Positions 18,678-28,867 are shown, numbered from the stretch's first letter. The stretch is 33,704 bases of DNA from Desulfobacteraceae bacterium (GCA_030593145.1 JAUVHU010000021.1:1-33704), one strand, 5' to 3'. Numbers and translations are program-made. The notes: generated by a model from the letters alone, not told the origin.

Positions 18678-21600
18678 ATTAATTCACCGAATGGTTTTTT
18701 CCACGCATCTTTGAGATCACAAACAGGTATTGAAATAATTGTTTTGCTCTTTGCCCCATTTGCGATTGAAGTAACAACAAAATTATCTGTTTCTCCGTTA
18801 ACGAGTCCTATGCATGAACAAGCAAGCCCTTTGAAAATATCCTCAAACTTATCCTTGTTAGCAGGATCAACGGTCACTATAAACCGACCGGCTGATTCGG
18901 AAAATAAAAGGGTATCATTGCGATCAACCCCATCTGCCGGCACCAGAGACAGGTCAACCTTCATGCCAAGATTGCCACCCATGGCAACCATTGCCAGATG
19001 TACTCCCAGACCGCCACGATATATGCCGTGCGCGGAAGCAACCAGCTCTTTCTTAACAGCAAGTCCAAGGGCTTTGTAAAGAAGGATAAACTGATCAGGC
19101 ATAACCTCTGGAACATTCAGCCCTGTATACCCAAAATGCTCGTAATATTCGGATGCTCCAAGCTCGTTTTTTGTCGTGCCGAGGATATAAATTAGATCCC
19201 CTGGTATTTTGCTGTCCATTGTAACGCATTTGTTTATATCATCGATTACAGATATTGTAGAAAACTGGATGGTTTCAATAGCGGAAATCTTGTGTGTTTC
19301 ACCGTACCGGCCTGCAAGATACCCATCAACATACATGCTGTCTTTGCCGGAAAGAAGTGGAATTTCATACGAAAGACAGATATCTTTGAGCGCCCTGCAA
19401 GAGCGCACTAATTGCGCTGCCTTGAATCTGCCGTCAGGGTTATCCTTTGGATGATATTGGATGTCCGGCCAGCAGAAGTTATCCACACCACCAATCTGAT
19501 TGAAGTCGGCTCCAACGGCAATTAGCTTGCGAACCGCTTCATCAATCGTGCAACTTGTCATATGATAGGCATCTATTGCGGAATACATCGGTATTAATGC
19601 CTGGGCAAAAGCAAGCCCCTTGTTTGAATCAAGCACAGGCCTTATAACAGAAGCATCACTATTAACATCACGATCTGCGCCAACAAGAGGTTTAATCACA
19701 CTTGTTCCCTGCACTTCATGATCATACTGCCTGATTATCCATTCCTTGGAGCATATATTGGGACTTGATAAAATGTCGATCAGCAACCCTTCATAATCAT
19801 CCGGCTCCCTGACAACCGGTTCAAACAATCCCCGTCTGTCAGGAGACTGCCAGTGCGCATCAAACTCCCACTGTGGAAAACCTGAAGCCAGTAGATCAAG
19901 ATCAATATAAGCACAAGTTTTACCATTATATGTGATATGAAGTTTGCCGGAATCCGTGTATTTACCGATAACTGTGCTTTCAACAGCATGCTTCTTCGAA
20001 AGTTCAAGAAAACGCTCAAGGTCTTCCGACCTTATGGCCAGGGTCATACGCTCCTGGGATTCCGAAATCCATATCTCCCACTGATCAAGGCCTTCATATT
20101 TTAACGGAACTTTTTCAAGCTGAATCTCGCACCCGTTGGAAAACAGTGCTGATTCACCGACAGATGATGAAAGCCCCCCTCCGCCGTTATCTGTAATAAA
20201 TCTGATAAGCCCCAGATCGCGAACCTCAAGTATAAAATCGTGCATCTTTTTCTGTGTATATGGATCGCCTATCTGTACATGACCCGCTGGAGTGTCTTCA
20301 GAAAAAACTTCGGATGCTGCGGTAACGCCATGGATACCGTCTTTGCCGACCCTTCCACCGCACATAATAACCAAATCCCCAGGCGATGTCCTTTTTAGTT
20401 CCGACGGCGCACCATCAACAAGAGCAGGCATAATGCCTACAGCTGTTACAAAAACAAGGGCCTTTCCCATATACCCTTGGTGAAAAAGAACCTGGCCAAA
20501 GGTTGTGGGGATTCCGCTCTTGTTGCCGCCGTCACGCACCCCTTCAATAACCCCGTCCAAAAGACGTCTTGGATGAAGCCGCGGGGTAAGATCGCCGCTA
20601 TAATCTCTTTGTCCCACGCAATAACCGTAGCCCCCCATAATTAGCTTTGCGCCCTTACCCGTGCCCAAAGGATCACGATAAACCCCGACAATTCCTGTAA
20701 TGGCTCCGCCGTACGCTTCCATGTTTGATGGCGAGTTGTGTGTTTCGCCGGTAATAACATAATAGTGGTCTTCATCAAAACGTCCAGCGCCGGCATTATC
20801 CCATAATACAGATATTACCCAGGATTTTTTTCCTTTTAAAAATAAAGTCGGGTCTTTGATGCATGTTTGAAAAAGGCTGTCAATCTCTTCTCCGCGGCCT
20901 GTTGCAAGGTCAACATAATGAAACAGCCCCTGAAATGTATTGTGGTTACAATGATCGCTTCTGGCCTGAGATATATACTCCACTTCAATATCCGTAGGGT
21001 CTGAAAGGCCGACTAAAGCCCGCTCAGCCCGCACCTTCTCGCTTAAAAAATATGTCCTTATAGTTGGAATATCGTTTGGATTCAGCGCAAGGTTCCGCTT
21101 ATCGCTGATCTTTTTCAGGGTTTCATCGCTATCTATCGAAATTGACGTAACACAGGGAGTATGATCGAGAACGACTTTTGGAATGATAAAACCTGTTCCT
21201 GTTGCAGTGTCCCAATCCTCCTTTGAAAATATTTTCCATCGCTGGATAATGTCATTGGCCAGAAGTTCACCGGCGATCTTATCTACATCTTCGGCTGTGA
21301 GGCCTTTCCCTTTCAGGCAATACCGTTTTGACGTATAGACATCTTCATCCTGTTTAAATTTTATTCCAAGGGTATCTTCAATAGCTTCAACAGCGGTACT
21401 GCCGGGATTATCCTTTACACCGGGCCTGTAGCCGACCCAGATAATCCAGTCAAACTCAACAGAAAGCGGCTTATAAGAGGAAATCTGTGTAACGGGGTTT
21501 GTGAAGATTTCTGTTTGAATTGTATTTAACTGATGAACCGTAAGGTTTGCATCAATTGTAAGCACATTAATAGTGCGAACCTGTTTAATTTCAATGCCAA

Positions 21601-21685
21601 AATAATGCCTCGCCTTCCGGCGGATACCTTCGCCTTCGGCATCAAATAAATCGGGCTTTAATGTGTTTTCTAATCGATACGGCAT
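18674..21685 (-). CDS. purL: Phosphoribosylformylglycinamidine synthase, synthetase subunit with extended PurS-like N-terminus
   Basis: 1003 aa; GETHNSPSNMEAYGGAITGIVGVYRD, TDNGGGGLSSSVGE, SGKDSM motifs; adjacent purQ. Confidence 0.93.
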   Translation of the reverse strand: MPYRLENTLKPDLFDAEGEGIRRKARHYFGIEIKQVRTINVLTIDANLTVHQLNTIQTEIFTNPVTQISSYKPLSVEFDWIIWVGYRPGVKDNPGSTAVEAIEDTLGIKFKQDEDVYTSKRYCLKGKGLTAEDVDKIAGELLANDIIQRWKIFSKEDWDTATGTGFIIPKVVLDHTPCVTSISIDSDETLKKISDKRNLALNPNDIPTIRTYFLSEKVRAERALVGLSDPTDIEVEYISQARSDHCNHNTFQGLFHYVDLATGRGEEIDSLFQTCIKDPTLFLKGKKSWVISVLWDNAGAGRFDEDHYYVITGETHNSPSNMEAYGGAITGIVGVYRDPLGTGKGAKLIMGGYGYCVGQRDYSGDLTPRLHPRRLLDGVIEGVRDGGNKSGIPTTFGQVLFHQGYMGKALVFVTAVGIMPALVDGAPSELKRTSPGDLVIMCGGRVGKDGIHGVTAASEVFSEDTPAGHVQIGDPYTQKKMHDFILEVRDLGLIRFITDNGGGGLSSSVGESALFSNGCEIQLEKVPLKYEGLDQWEIWISESQERMTLAIRSEDLERFLELSKKHAVESTVIGKYTDSGKLHITYNGKTCAYIDLDLLASGFPQWEFDAHWQSPDRRGLFEPVVREPDDYEGLLIDILSSPNICSKEWIIRQYDHEVQGTSVIKPLVGADRDVNSDASVIRPVLDSNKGLAFAQALIPMYSAIDAYHMTSCTIDEAVRKLIAVGADFNQIGGVDNFCWPDIQYHPKDNPDGRFKAAQLVRSCRALKDICLSYEIPLLSGKDSMYVDGYLAGRYGETHKISAIETIQFSTISVIDDINKCVTMDSKIPGDLIYILGTTKNELGASEYYEHFGYTGLNVPEVMPDQFILLYKALGLAVKKELVASAHGIYRGGLGVHLAMVAMGGNLGMKVDLSLVPADGVDRNDTLLFSESAGRFIVTVDPANKDKFEDIFKGLACSCIGLVNGETDNFVVTSIANGAKSKTIISIPVCDLKDAWKKPFGELI

Positions 21686-21688
21686 AAT

Positions 21689-21765
21689 GGTTCAGGGTTC
21701 AGGGTTCAGGGTTCAGGGTTCATCTCTCTCTAACTTGGAACCGTGAACCGTGGAACTGTAAACCT
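21689..21765. repeat. (GGTTCAG)n tandem tract with complementary TGAACCGTGAACC arm
   Basis: About 4.9 perfect copies of the 7-mer at 21689-21722, complementary arm at about 21738-21763. Confidence 0.9.
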
Positions 21766-21785
21766 AAATAATTACATTCTTTTTA

Positions 21786-21845
21786 ACCTAAATTGAGCGA
21801 TTTTTTATCGGCACATATCTTCGCAATAAATCGCTCAACTTAGGT
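21786..21845 (-). repeat. Family B palindromic element, copy B2 (60-bp internally deleted form)
   Basis: ACCTAAATTGAGCGATTTTTT...AAATCGCTCAACTTAGGT; reverse complement matches the left ~40 bp of B1. Confidence 0.9.
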
Positions 21846-22913
21846 TTAATTAAAAAATATTCGGCTTATGTCATTATAAAACACAAATATCATAAGCATA
21901 ATTAATATAAAGATCCCTGCCTGCTGGGCTATTTCACGTATCCTTATGCTTACTGGATGTCCTGTCACAGCCTCAATAAAAAAGAAAACCAGATGACCGC
22001 CGTCTAAAACCGGTATGGGAAGAATGTTGAGGATGCCAAGATTAACGCTTAGAAGCGCGATAAAAAAAATGAAATTGACAGCCCCCTGCTTTGCCTGCTG
22101 ACCTGCCATTTCAGCGATCATGATTGGACCGCCGACAGTTTTCATAGAGATTTTCCCCTGTATCATTTTTACTATGCTAATTACAACTAATTTTGAAATA
22201 TTATATGTCTGGCTTATACTATCTGAAAAAGCCTGAAACAGAGTCAAATCCCTTGAAAACACATCTCCGGAAGCTGTAATGCCGACCACATAACGCTCAA
22301 TATCATCACCGAACAGGTTTTTTGTCGTTATAAGCTCCGGCATAATATCAACAGCAATAATTGATTCGCCCCGACGCACACTTAACGCAATTCTTCTACC
22401 TTTGCTGCCGGTAATAGCCTTTGCCATTTCTTCCCAGCTTTCAATAGATGATCCATCAATCGCTACAATCAGGTCATCTTTTTGCAACCCAGCCATGTAA
22501 GCAGGAGAATCCTCTTTTACTTCTCCAATAGAAGGTTTTAATAAGAAAGTTCCTGTAATCTGAAAAATCCCAAAGAATATAATCATGGCAAGGAAAAAAT
22601 TAAAAAAAGGACCTGCCGCAACAATTAAAATACGTTTAAATACATGCTTGTGTGTAAATGAAACAGATATATCAGCAGGATCGATATCAGCGCCTGGATT
22701 TTCACCTACCATTTTTACATACCCGCCAAGGGGTATGGCTGAAAGAATATAATTAGTCCTGCCGATCTTTTTTCCGATAAGTGTAGGACCAAAGCCCAAT
22801 GAAAACTTCTCCACCCCGACCCCAAAAAGCCTGGCAACAAGGAAATGGCCCAGTTCATGGAAAAATATAAGAATGCCAAGTACGAAAATAAAAGAAAAGA
22901 TGGTTGTAGTCAT
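21846..22913 (-). CDS. rseP: RIP metalloprotease RseP (site-2 protease)
   Basis: FHELGHFLVARLFGVGVEKFSLGFGP (HExxH), PDZ (AYMAGLQKDDLIVAIDG), NILPIPVLDGGHL. Confidence 0.97.
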   Translation of the reverse strand: MTTTIFSFIFVLGILIFFHELGHFLVARLFGVGVEKFSLGFGPTLIGKKIGRTNYILSAIPLGGYVKMVGENPGADIDPADISVSFTHKHVFKRILIVAAGPFFNFFLAMIIFFGIFQITGTFLLKPSIGEVKEDSPAYMAGLQKDDLIVAIDGSSIESWEEMAKAITGSKGRRIALSVRRGESIIAVDIMPELITTKNLFGDDIERYVVGITASGDVFSRDLTLFQAFSDSISQTYNISKLVVISIVKMIQGKISMKTVGGPIMIAEMAGQQAKQGAVNFIFFIALLSVNLGILNILPIPVLDGGHLVFFFIEAVTGHPVSIRIREIAQQAGIFILIMLMIFVFYNDISRIFFN

Positions 22914-22933
22914 AATTTTAATAGTTTTTGTAA

Positions 22934-22965
22934 TTGATGAATTCGTAAAAAGCCGAATTCATCAA
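22934..22965. repeat. Minimal family A hairpin
   Basis: TTGATGAATTCG-taaaaagc-CGAATTCATCAA; perfect 12-bp stem, 8-nt loop. Confidence 0.85.
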
Positions 22966-23024
22966 GTGTTAGGTGTTAAGACAAAACAATTAATTAGTTA
23001 AATCGCCCCTTAATCCTCTAATCT

Positions 23025-24173
23025 TTAAACCATCTGACAGGCTGTTTCCCTTGCCCACCTGTCAGCCTCAATAATGTCGGAAAGCGCAGGATTTGTAACA
23101 ACAGAGTGTTTATCCATTGTTTTGCTGATAATCTCCGGAATTTTGACAAATGATATTCTCTTCATTAAAAATGACTCCACAGCCACCTCGTTTGCCGCAT
23201 TAAGTGCCACAGGCAGTGTTCCACCGGTCTTGCTGGCATTATAGGCCAGAGCAAGACACGGAAATTTTTCTAAATCCGGTTGCTCAAAGGTAAAAGCGTC
23301 AATATTAAAAAAATCCGGTATCGGTTGCTCAAGGGGAAGACGTTCAGGATATGACATGGCATATGCAACAGCTCCCTTCATATCCGGAATGCCAAGCTGG
23401 GCAATTACCGCGCCATCCCTGTATGAAACCATTGAATGAATAATACTTTGCGGATGAATTAAAACTTTAATCATATCCTGAGAAACCCCAAAAAGAAATT
23501 TTGCCTCTATGACCTCAAGCCCTTTGTTCATAAGAGTAGCTGAATCCACGCTGATCTTTTTGCCCATACTCCATGTGGGATGATTCAAAGCATCATCCGG
23601 TGTTATTTTTGAAAATTCTTTTTCAGGTTTATGTAAAAAAGGTCCGCCTGAAGCTGTCAGGAGTATTTTGTCAAGATCCTCCCTCCTGTGTCCAATAATG
23701 CATTGAAAGATTGCGCTGTGCTCGCTGTCAATTGGCAGTATATTTACGCTTTTTTGAGCCGCCATTTTCAAAACAATTTCGCCTGCCATAACAATAGTTT
23801 CCTTGTTGGCCAGGGCGATGTCCTTGCCTGCCTCTATCGCGGCCAGAGTCGGCATCAGACCGGCAGCTCCCACAATTGCAACAACAACCATATCAACAGA
23901 TGAATGTGTGGCCGCAGCCCTGTATCCATCCTGGCCATGCATTATTTCAACAGAAGTTCCGGCAGGAAGGCTCCTTTTCAGTTCAAGAGCGCTGCTTTCA
24001 TCCAGAACCACCGCTATCTCCGGGCAAAACTTTACAATCTGTCCGGCTAACAATTCAACATTGCGCGCTGCTGCCAGTGCCTTTATAGCAAATTGTTCAG
24101 GAAATTTTTCTACTATCTCAAGAGCGTTGCAGCCCACAGATCCGGTAGAACCCAGTATGGAAAGATATTTCAC
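23025..24173 (-). CDS. dxr: 1-deoxy-D-xylulose-5-phosphate reductoisomerase
   Basis: MKYLSILGSTGSVGCNALEIV; LPIDSEHSAIFQ; LTASGGPF; NHPTWSMGKKISVDSATLMNKGLEVIEA. Confidence 0.98.
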   Translation of the reverse strand: MKYLSILGSTGSVGCNALEIVEKFPEQFAIKALAAARNVELLAGQIVKFCPEIAVVLDESSALELKRSLPAGTSVEIMHGQDGYRAAATHSSVDMVVVAIVGAAGLMPTLAAIEAGKDIALANKETIVMAGEIVLKMAAQKSVNILPIDSEHSAIFQCIIGHRREDLDKILLTASGGPFLHKPEKEFSKITPDDALNHPTWSMGKKISVDSATLMNKGLEVIEAKFLFGVSQDMIKVLIHPQSIIHSMVSYRDGAVIAQLGIPDMKGAVAYAMSYPERLPLEQPIPDFFNIDAFTFEQPDLEKFPCLALAYNASKTGGTLPVALNAANEVAVESFLMKRISFVKIPEIISKTMDKHSVVTNPALSDIIEADRWARETACQMV

Positions 24174-24991
24174 AAAAATAAATATTCCTTAAAAAAATAG
24201 GCCACAGGCGCTGCAAACAACAACGCATCAATACGATCCAGAATACCTCCATGGCCGGGAAGGATTGTGCCGGAATCCTTAACATTTGCGGACCGCTTAA
24301 GCGCTGATTCAAACAGGTCGCCCACCTGCCCGGCTGCGGCAATGGAAAGGCAAAACAGTATTATAGATTCCCACGGCATTTGCGGCAGAAAAAAATTCTT
24401 AAAAATCAGGCCTGCTCCAAGACTTGCGGCGAGCCCTCCTATAGAACCCTCAACTGTCTTTCCCGGACTTATTGAAGGACAAAGTTTGCGGCGTCCCATA
24501 TATGTTCCGATATAGTATGCTCCTGTATCACATGCAAAAACAAGCAATAGCAGGAAAAAAACCCATTTGATTCCATCAGGGCTATTTCGTATCAAAACAA
24601 GGCAGGAAAGAAATAATGGTATGTATATAATGCCCGTAACCTGCTTTGCAATTGCTTCTAAAACTAATGGATCAGACCTGAACTTCCTCAATAAATACAA
24701 GCTGGATACAATTAAGTCCAAAATAATAAGAGCAATTATAACATCAAACGCATTGTTAAATGCAGCCCAAATTATCACTGGCCCGATAATAAAAGCAAAA
24801 ACCTTAAGATAGAGTCTGTTTGTATCTTCGGTTTTAATACAGCTATTTAATACTATATAAAAATACTCTCTCAAAGATAAAATGGATACAATAATAATTA
24901 ATGCGGCAAAAAGAAGAGGCCCTCCTTTGAAAATCACCCCAAAAAGGAATGGAAGGGCTACAATAGCTGTAAGCCAACGTTTTAAATGCAT
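24170..24991 (-). CDS. cdsA: Phosphatidate cytidylyltransferase
   Basis: CDTGAYYIGTYMGRRKLCPSISPGKTVEGSIGG and SALKRSANVKDSGTILPGHGGILDRIDALL signature. Confidence 0.97.
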   Translation of the reverse strand: MHLKRWLTAIVALPFLFGVIFKGGPLLFAALIIIVSILSLREYFYIVLNSCIKTEDTNRLYLKVFAFIIGPVIIWAAFNNAFDVIIALIILDLIVSSLYLLRKFRSDPLVLEAIAKQVTGIIYIPLFLSCLVLIRNSPDGIKWVFFLLLLVFACDTGAYYIGTYMGRRKLCPSISPGKTVEGSIGGLAASLGAGLIFKNFFLPQMPWESIILFCLSIAAAGQVGDLFESALKRSANVKDSGTILPGHGGILDRIDALLFAAPVAYFFKEYLFL

Positions 24992-25000
24992 ATTTTTTAA

Positions 25001-25107
25001 AATTGGGGATTAAGGAATTGGGGAATTTAGGAATTGAAGGTATTCTACTGATTTTAATTCCTCAATCCATCAATTCCTCAATCCATCAATCCATCAATTC
25101 CTCAATT
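25001..25107. repeat. Word hairpin built from GGAATTGAGG / CCTCAATTCC variants
   Basis: Left arm GGGGATTAAGGAATTGGGGAATTTAGGAATTGAAGG; right arm TTCCTCAATCCATCAATTCCTCAATCCATCAATCCATCAATTCCTCAATT. Confidence 0.88.
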
Positions 25108-25851
25108 ATTCGTGCTGCCGAATCTGCGTTCACGGTGTTGATAGTTCTGCAAAATGCGTAAGAATTCTTCCTTGCTAAAGTCAGGCCACAAGGTATCGGT
25201 AACAAAAATTTCAGTGTATGCAATTTGACACAGTAAAAAATTGCTTATGCGCATTTCCCCACTAGTTCTGACCAGCAGGTCAGGATCCGGCATCCCTTTC
25301 GTATACAGGTGATCAGATACAACCTCGTATGTTATTGAATCAGGATCGATCCTGCCTTCCTTTGCTTTTATTGCAACATCCCGAACCATTCTGACTATCT
25401 CTGCCCGCCCCCCATAGCTCAATGCAAGATTAAAAAGCATGCCTTCATTATTTTTCGTTAAAGTCATTGCTTCATGAAGCGCTTGCCGCACATGTTCCGG
25501 AAGACGCTCTATCTGCCCTATTGCGTTGAGGCGGATATTATTGTCCAGCATATTTTTTTGCTCTGACTTTAAAAATTTTGCGAGGAGAGACATTAGAGCC
25601 GCGACTTCCATTTTTGGCCGCTGCCAGTTTTCAGTGGAAAAAGCGTACAGTGTCAGGATGGAAATTCCAATTTCACGGCAGCATTCAACAATTGTTCGAA
25701 CCGTTTCAGCGCCTTTTCTATGCCCTTGAACACGGTTTAACATGCGCTTCTTTGCCCATCTGCCATTACCATCCATAATAATTGCTACATGGGAGGGAAT
25801 GCTTGCGGTATCAAAATCTGTATGAAGAGAGAAATCTGTATTAAAACTCAA
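25102..25851 (-). CDS. uppS: Isoprenyl transferase (undecaprenyl diphosphate synthase)
   Basis: [43 protein letters not shown]; start either TTG at 25851 (overlapping the frr stop) or ATG at 25887 (47-nt overlap). Confidence 0.93.
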   Translation of the reverse strand: MSFNTDFSLHTDFDTASIPSHVAIIMDGNGRWAKKRMLNRVQGHRKGAETVRTIVECCREIGISILTLYAFSTENWQRPKMEVAALMSLLAKFLKSEQKNMLDNNIRLNAIGQIERLPEHVRQALHEAMTLTKNNEGMLFNLALSYGGRAEIVRMVRDVAIKAKEGRIDPDSITYEVVSDHLYTKGMPDPDLLVRTSGEMRISNFLLCQIAYTEIFVTDTLWPDFSKEEFLRILQNYQHRERRFGSTNN

Positions 25852-26407
25852 GGAGTTCTTTCTCTTTTTCTTTACATATATCATCAATAAGCTTTATATG
25901 TTCATCTGTTATCTTCTGTACCTGATCCTGTGCCTTGAAAAGATCATCTTCAGAAACCTCGCCGTCCTTTTTAAAACCTTTTAACATCTCATTTGAATCA
26001 CGTCTGACACTGCGCACCGCAACCCTATAATTTTCGCACATCTTGTAAACGGTCTTGACAAGCTGCTTTCGTCTTTCTTCTGTAAGAGGTGGAATTGATA
26101 TACGAATAATCTTACCATCATTTGAAGGAGTAAGGCCGAGATCTGATTTTAATATAGCTTTTTCAATTTCCTTGATTACAGTAACATCCCATGGCTGTAT
26201 TGTAATAAGACGACTTTCGGGAATAGAAAGAGAAGCCATCTGGTCAATGGGCGTAAGTGTGCCGTAGTAATCAACCCGTATACCATCAAACAGGGAAAGT
26301 GACGCGCGACCAGTTCTTAATCTTATCAATTCATTTTTCAGGGAAGATATTGATTTGCCCATCCCATCTCTTGTTTCTTGATATGTTGTTTTAATCATCT
26401 CTTTCAC
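25841..26407 (-). CDS. frr: Ribosome recycling factor
   Basis: [48 protein letters not shown]. Confidence 0.98.
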   Translation of the reverse strand: MKEMIKTTYQETRDGMGKSISSLKNELIRLRTGRASLSLFDGIRVDYYGTLTPIDQMASLSIPESRLITIQPWDVTVIKEIEKAILKSDLGLTPSNDGKIIRISIPPLTEERRKQLVKTVYKMCENYRVAVRSVRRDSNEMLKGFKKDGEVSEDDLFKAQDQVQKITDEHIKLIDDICKEKEKELLEF

Positions 26408-26510
26408 CTATGCTGTAAACAATTATAATTATTATGTTTTTTCACCGCGAAGAACGCGAAAAACACGAAGAAATTATAAAAGCACAAACACCGCTCGACT
26501 ATTCCACGGC

Positions 26511-27227
26511 TCAAACACTTATCAGTGTGCCGACTTCCTCTCCGCATACAACATTTATGACATTTTCTCTGCCTTTTAAATTAAAAACAACGATAGGGAG
26601 TTGATTACCCATAGCCAGGGAAATCGCTGTCATATCCATTACCTTAAGCTGCTTTTCAAGGACATCCATGTAACTGGCTTTTCTTATAAATTTGGCATCA
26701 CTGTTAACAACAGGATCTGAATCGTAAAGGCCGTCAACATTGGTGGCCTTTAAAAGTATTTCCGCGTGAATTTCCTGAGCCCTTAAAACCGCGGCAGTAT
26801 CTGTTGTAAAGTATGGGTTGCCTGTGCCTGCCGCAAATATCACAACACGCCCTTTCTCCAAATGGCGAACAGCTTTACGGAGTATATACGGTTCAGCCAC
26901 TTCATGCATTGATATGGCTGACTGAACACGAGTCTGCATGCCTTTCTTTTCTAAAGCATCCTGAAGCGCCAGACTGTTGATCACTGTGGCCAACATCCCC
27001 ATATGATCGGCAGATGTTCGATCCATGCCATATGAACTGGCGGCAACCCCCCTGAATATATTGCCGCCGCCAACAACAATGGCAACCTGAACACCAAGAT
27101 CAAATATCGAACGGATCTCATCGGCAATATACTTCATTACATCCTGGCTGATTCCAAAGCCCTGATCCCCCATAAGAGCTTCGCCGCTTAATTTTAACAA
27201 AATTCTTTTATACTTTGGAAGTGCCAA
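26511..27227 (-). CDS. pyrH: UMP kinase
   Basis: [55 protein letters not shown]. Confidence 0.98.
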   Translation of the reverse strand: MALPKYKRILLKLSGEALMGDQGFGISQDVMKYIADEIRSIFDLGVQVAIVVGGGNIFRGVAASSYGMDRTSADHMGMLATVINSLALQDALEKKGMQTRVQSAISMHEVAEPYILRKAVRHLEKGRVVIFAAGTGNPYFTTDTAAVLRAQEIHAEILLKATNVDGLYDSDPVVNSDAKFIRKASYMDVLEKQLKVMDMTAISLAMGNQLPIVVFNLKGRENVINVVCGEEVGTLISV

Positions 27228-27229
27228 GC

Positions 27230-27829
27230 CTATGATTCCCCTATCTGAAAACGAACAAAGCGTCTAATAGAAATATTCTCACCAATCTTTGCAATCAGCT
27301 CATTTAAAAGGTCCGCGATAGTTATATTCGGATCACGTACGTAATCCTGGTTTAACAGGCAGTTATCCTTGAAAAATTTGTTCAGTTTTCCTTCTGCTAT
27401 CTTGTCAACTATATTTTCAGGCTTACCCATTTCAAGGGCCTGGGCACGATATATTTCTCTTTCCTTATTGATTATCTCTTCGGAAACATCTTCCTGTGAA
27501 ATCCCCACAGGGTTTGTGGCCGCAATATGCATCGCCATATTCCTGGCAAATTCCTTAAAATCATCATTCTTTGCAACAAAATCTGTTTCGCAGTTAACCT
27601 CAACTAAAACACCTAATTTGCCGCCCATGTGGATATAAGACTCAATTATGCCTTCCGTCATAGCTCTTCCAGATCTCTTTTCGGCTGTAGCTATGCCTTT
27701 CTTTCTTAAAAAATCAACGGCCGTGTCGATATCGCCATTGCACTCCGTAAGAGCTTCCTTACAATCCATAATGCCCGCTCCTGTTTTTCCACGAAGTTGT
27801 TTAACCATTTCCGCACTAATTGTTCCCAT
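27230..27829 (-). CDS. tsf: Elongation factor Ts (short form)
   Basis: [34 protein letters not shown]. Confidence 0.98.
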   Translation of the reverse strand: MGTISAEMVKQLRGKTGAGIMDCKEALTECNGDIDTAVDFLRKKGIATAEKRSGRAMTEGIIESYIHMGGKLGVLVEVNCETDFVAKNDDFKEFARNMAMHIAATNPVGISQEDVSEEIINKEREIYRAQALEMGKPENIVDKIAEGKLNKFFKDNCLLNQDYVRDPNITIADLLNELIAKIGENISIRRFVRFQIGES

Positions 27830-27849
27830 CTCTATTCTCCTTTATTATT

Positions 27850-27967
27850 ACCTAAGAACTTGCGAAAACCGCAGACATACCCATGGATATATCGAGAATT
27901 TTCGCGAATCCTTAATGCGCACGCAATAGATCGGTTCAGGTCGAGTAAAAAATTGTTCAGTTTAGGT
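27850..27967 (+). repeat. Family B palindromic element, copy B3, between rpsB and tsf
   Basis: ACCTAAGAACTTGCGAAAACCGCAGACATACCCATGGATATATCGAGAATTTTCGCGAA...GTCGAGTAAAAAATTGTTCAGTTTAGGT, aligned with B1. Confidence 0.9.
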
Positions 27968-28867
27968 ATTGGCCCCAGCAGCTTCTCCTGATGCATCGTC
28001 ATTAGAAACATCAACAGTCTTAGGCGAAATTGCGGGCTTTGCTTTTTTTGTCACCTCTACAACAGGCCCATCTGATCCGTCTGATATTACCTTCCTTTCA
28101 CCAGGTTTCAATTCTGTGACAGCCGATACTGTTTCAGGTTCACTTTCAATTTTTTTATCTGCTTCAGCTTGTTGTTTCTCAAGCATCCGCTCCTTTCCCT
28201 CGATGCACGCATCAGCAATTCTGGAAGAAATCAACCTGATTGCGCGTATGGCATCATCATTGCCGGGGATAACAAAATCAATGTTATCAGGGTCACAGTT
28301 TGTATCAACAATCGCAATAATTGGTATATTGAGACGTCTCGCTTCACGTACGGCAATCGCTTCGTTTTTTGGGTCAACTATAAAAATAGCGCCTGGAATC
28401 CTTTTCATTTCACGAATTCCACCAAGATTATTGTCAAGCTTTACCCTTTCCTTTTCAAGCTTCAATCTTTCTTTTTTAGGAAAGAGGTTGATTGAATCGT
28501 CATTTACCATGTTATTGAGATGGTTAAGACGGTCTATGCTCTGTTTTATGGTGTTAAAATTTGTCAGCATACCCCCCAACCATCTGTTATGAACATAGAA
28601 CATCTCACATCGATTAGCCTCTTCATAAATCGACTCACGCGCCTGCTTTTTAGTACCGACAAAAAGAACCGACTTTCCGTCCGCTACAATGTCTACCGCA
28701 AAATCATAAACAGTTTTAAACATTCGAACCGTTTTTTGCAGATCGATAATATAGATACCATTTCTTGCCCCAAAGATATATTGCTTCATCTTTGGATTCC
28801 AGCGCTTTGTCTGATGACCAAAATGCACTCCTGCCTCCAGAAGTTCCTTCATTGTAATGTAAGCCAT
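27962..28867 (-). CDS. rpsB: 30S ribosomal protein S2
   Basis: [46 protein letters not shown]; last codon and stop lie in element B3. Confidence 0.98.
   Translation of the reverse strand: MAYITMKELLEAGVHFGHQTKRWNPKMKQYIFGARNGIYIIDLQKTVRMFKTVYDFAVDIVADGKSVLFVGTKKQARESIYEEANRCEMFYVHNRWLGGMLTNFNTIKQSIDRLNHLNNMVNDDSINLFPKKERLKLEKERVKLDNNLGGIREMKRIPGAIFIVDPKNEAIAVREARRLNIPIIAIVDTNCDPDNIDFVIPGNDDAIRAIRLISSRIADACIEGKERMLEKQQAEADKKIESEPETVSAVTELKPGERKVISDGSDGPVVEVTKKAKPAISPKTVDVSNDDASGEAAGANT

Noticed and set aside
21689-21722. CRISPR-like tandem tract (GGTTCAG)n
   Set aside because: A 7-bp unit with no spacers and no cas genes; a simple tandem repeat.
27969-28592. 207-aa plus-strand ORF opposite rpsB
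   Set aside because: Antisense shadow ORF of rpsB with Ser/Leu/Ile-rich composition.
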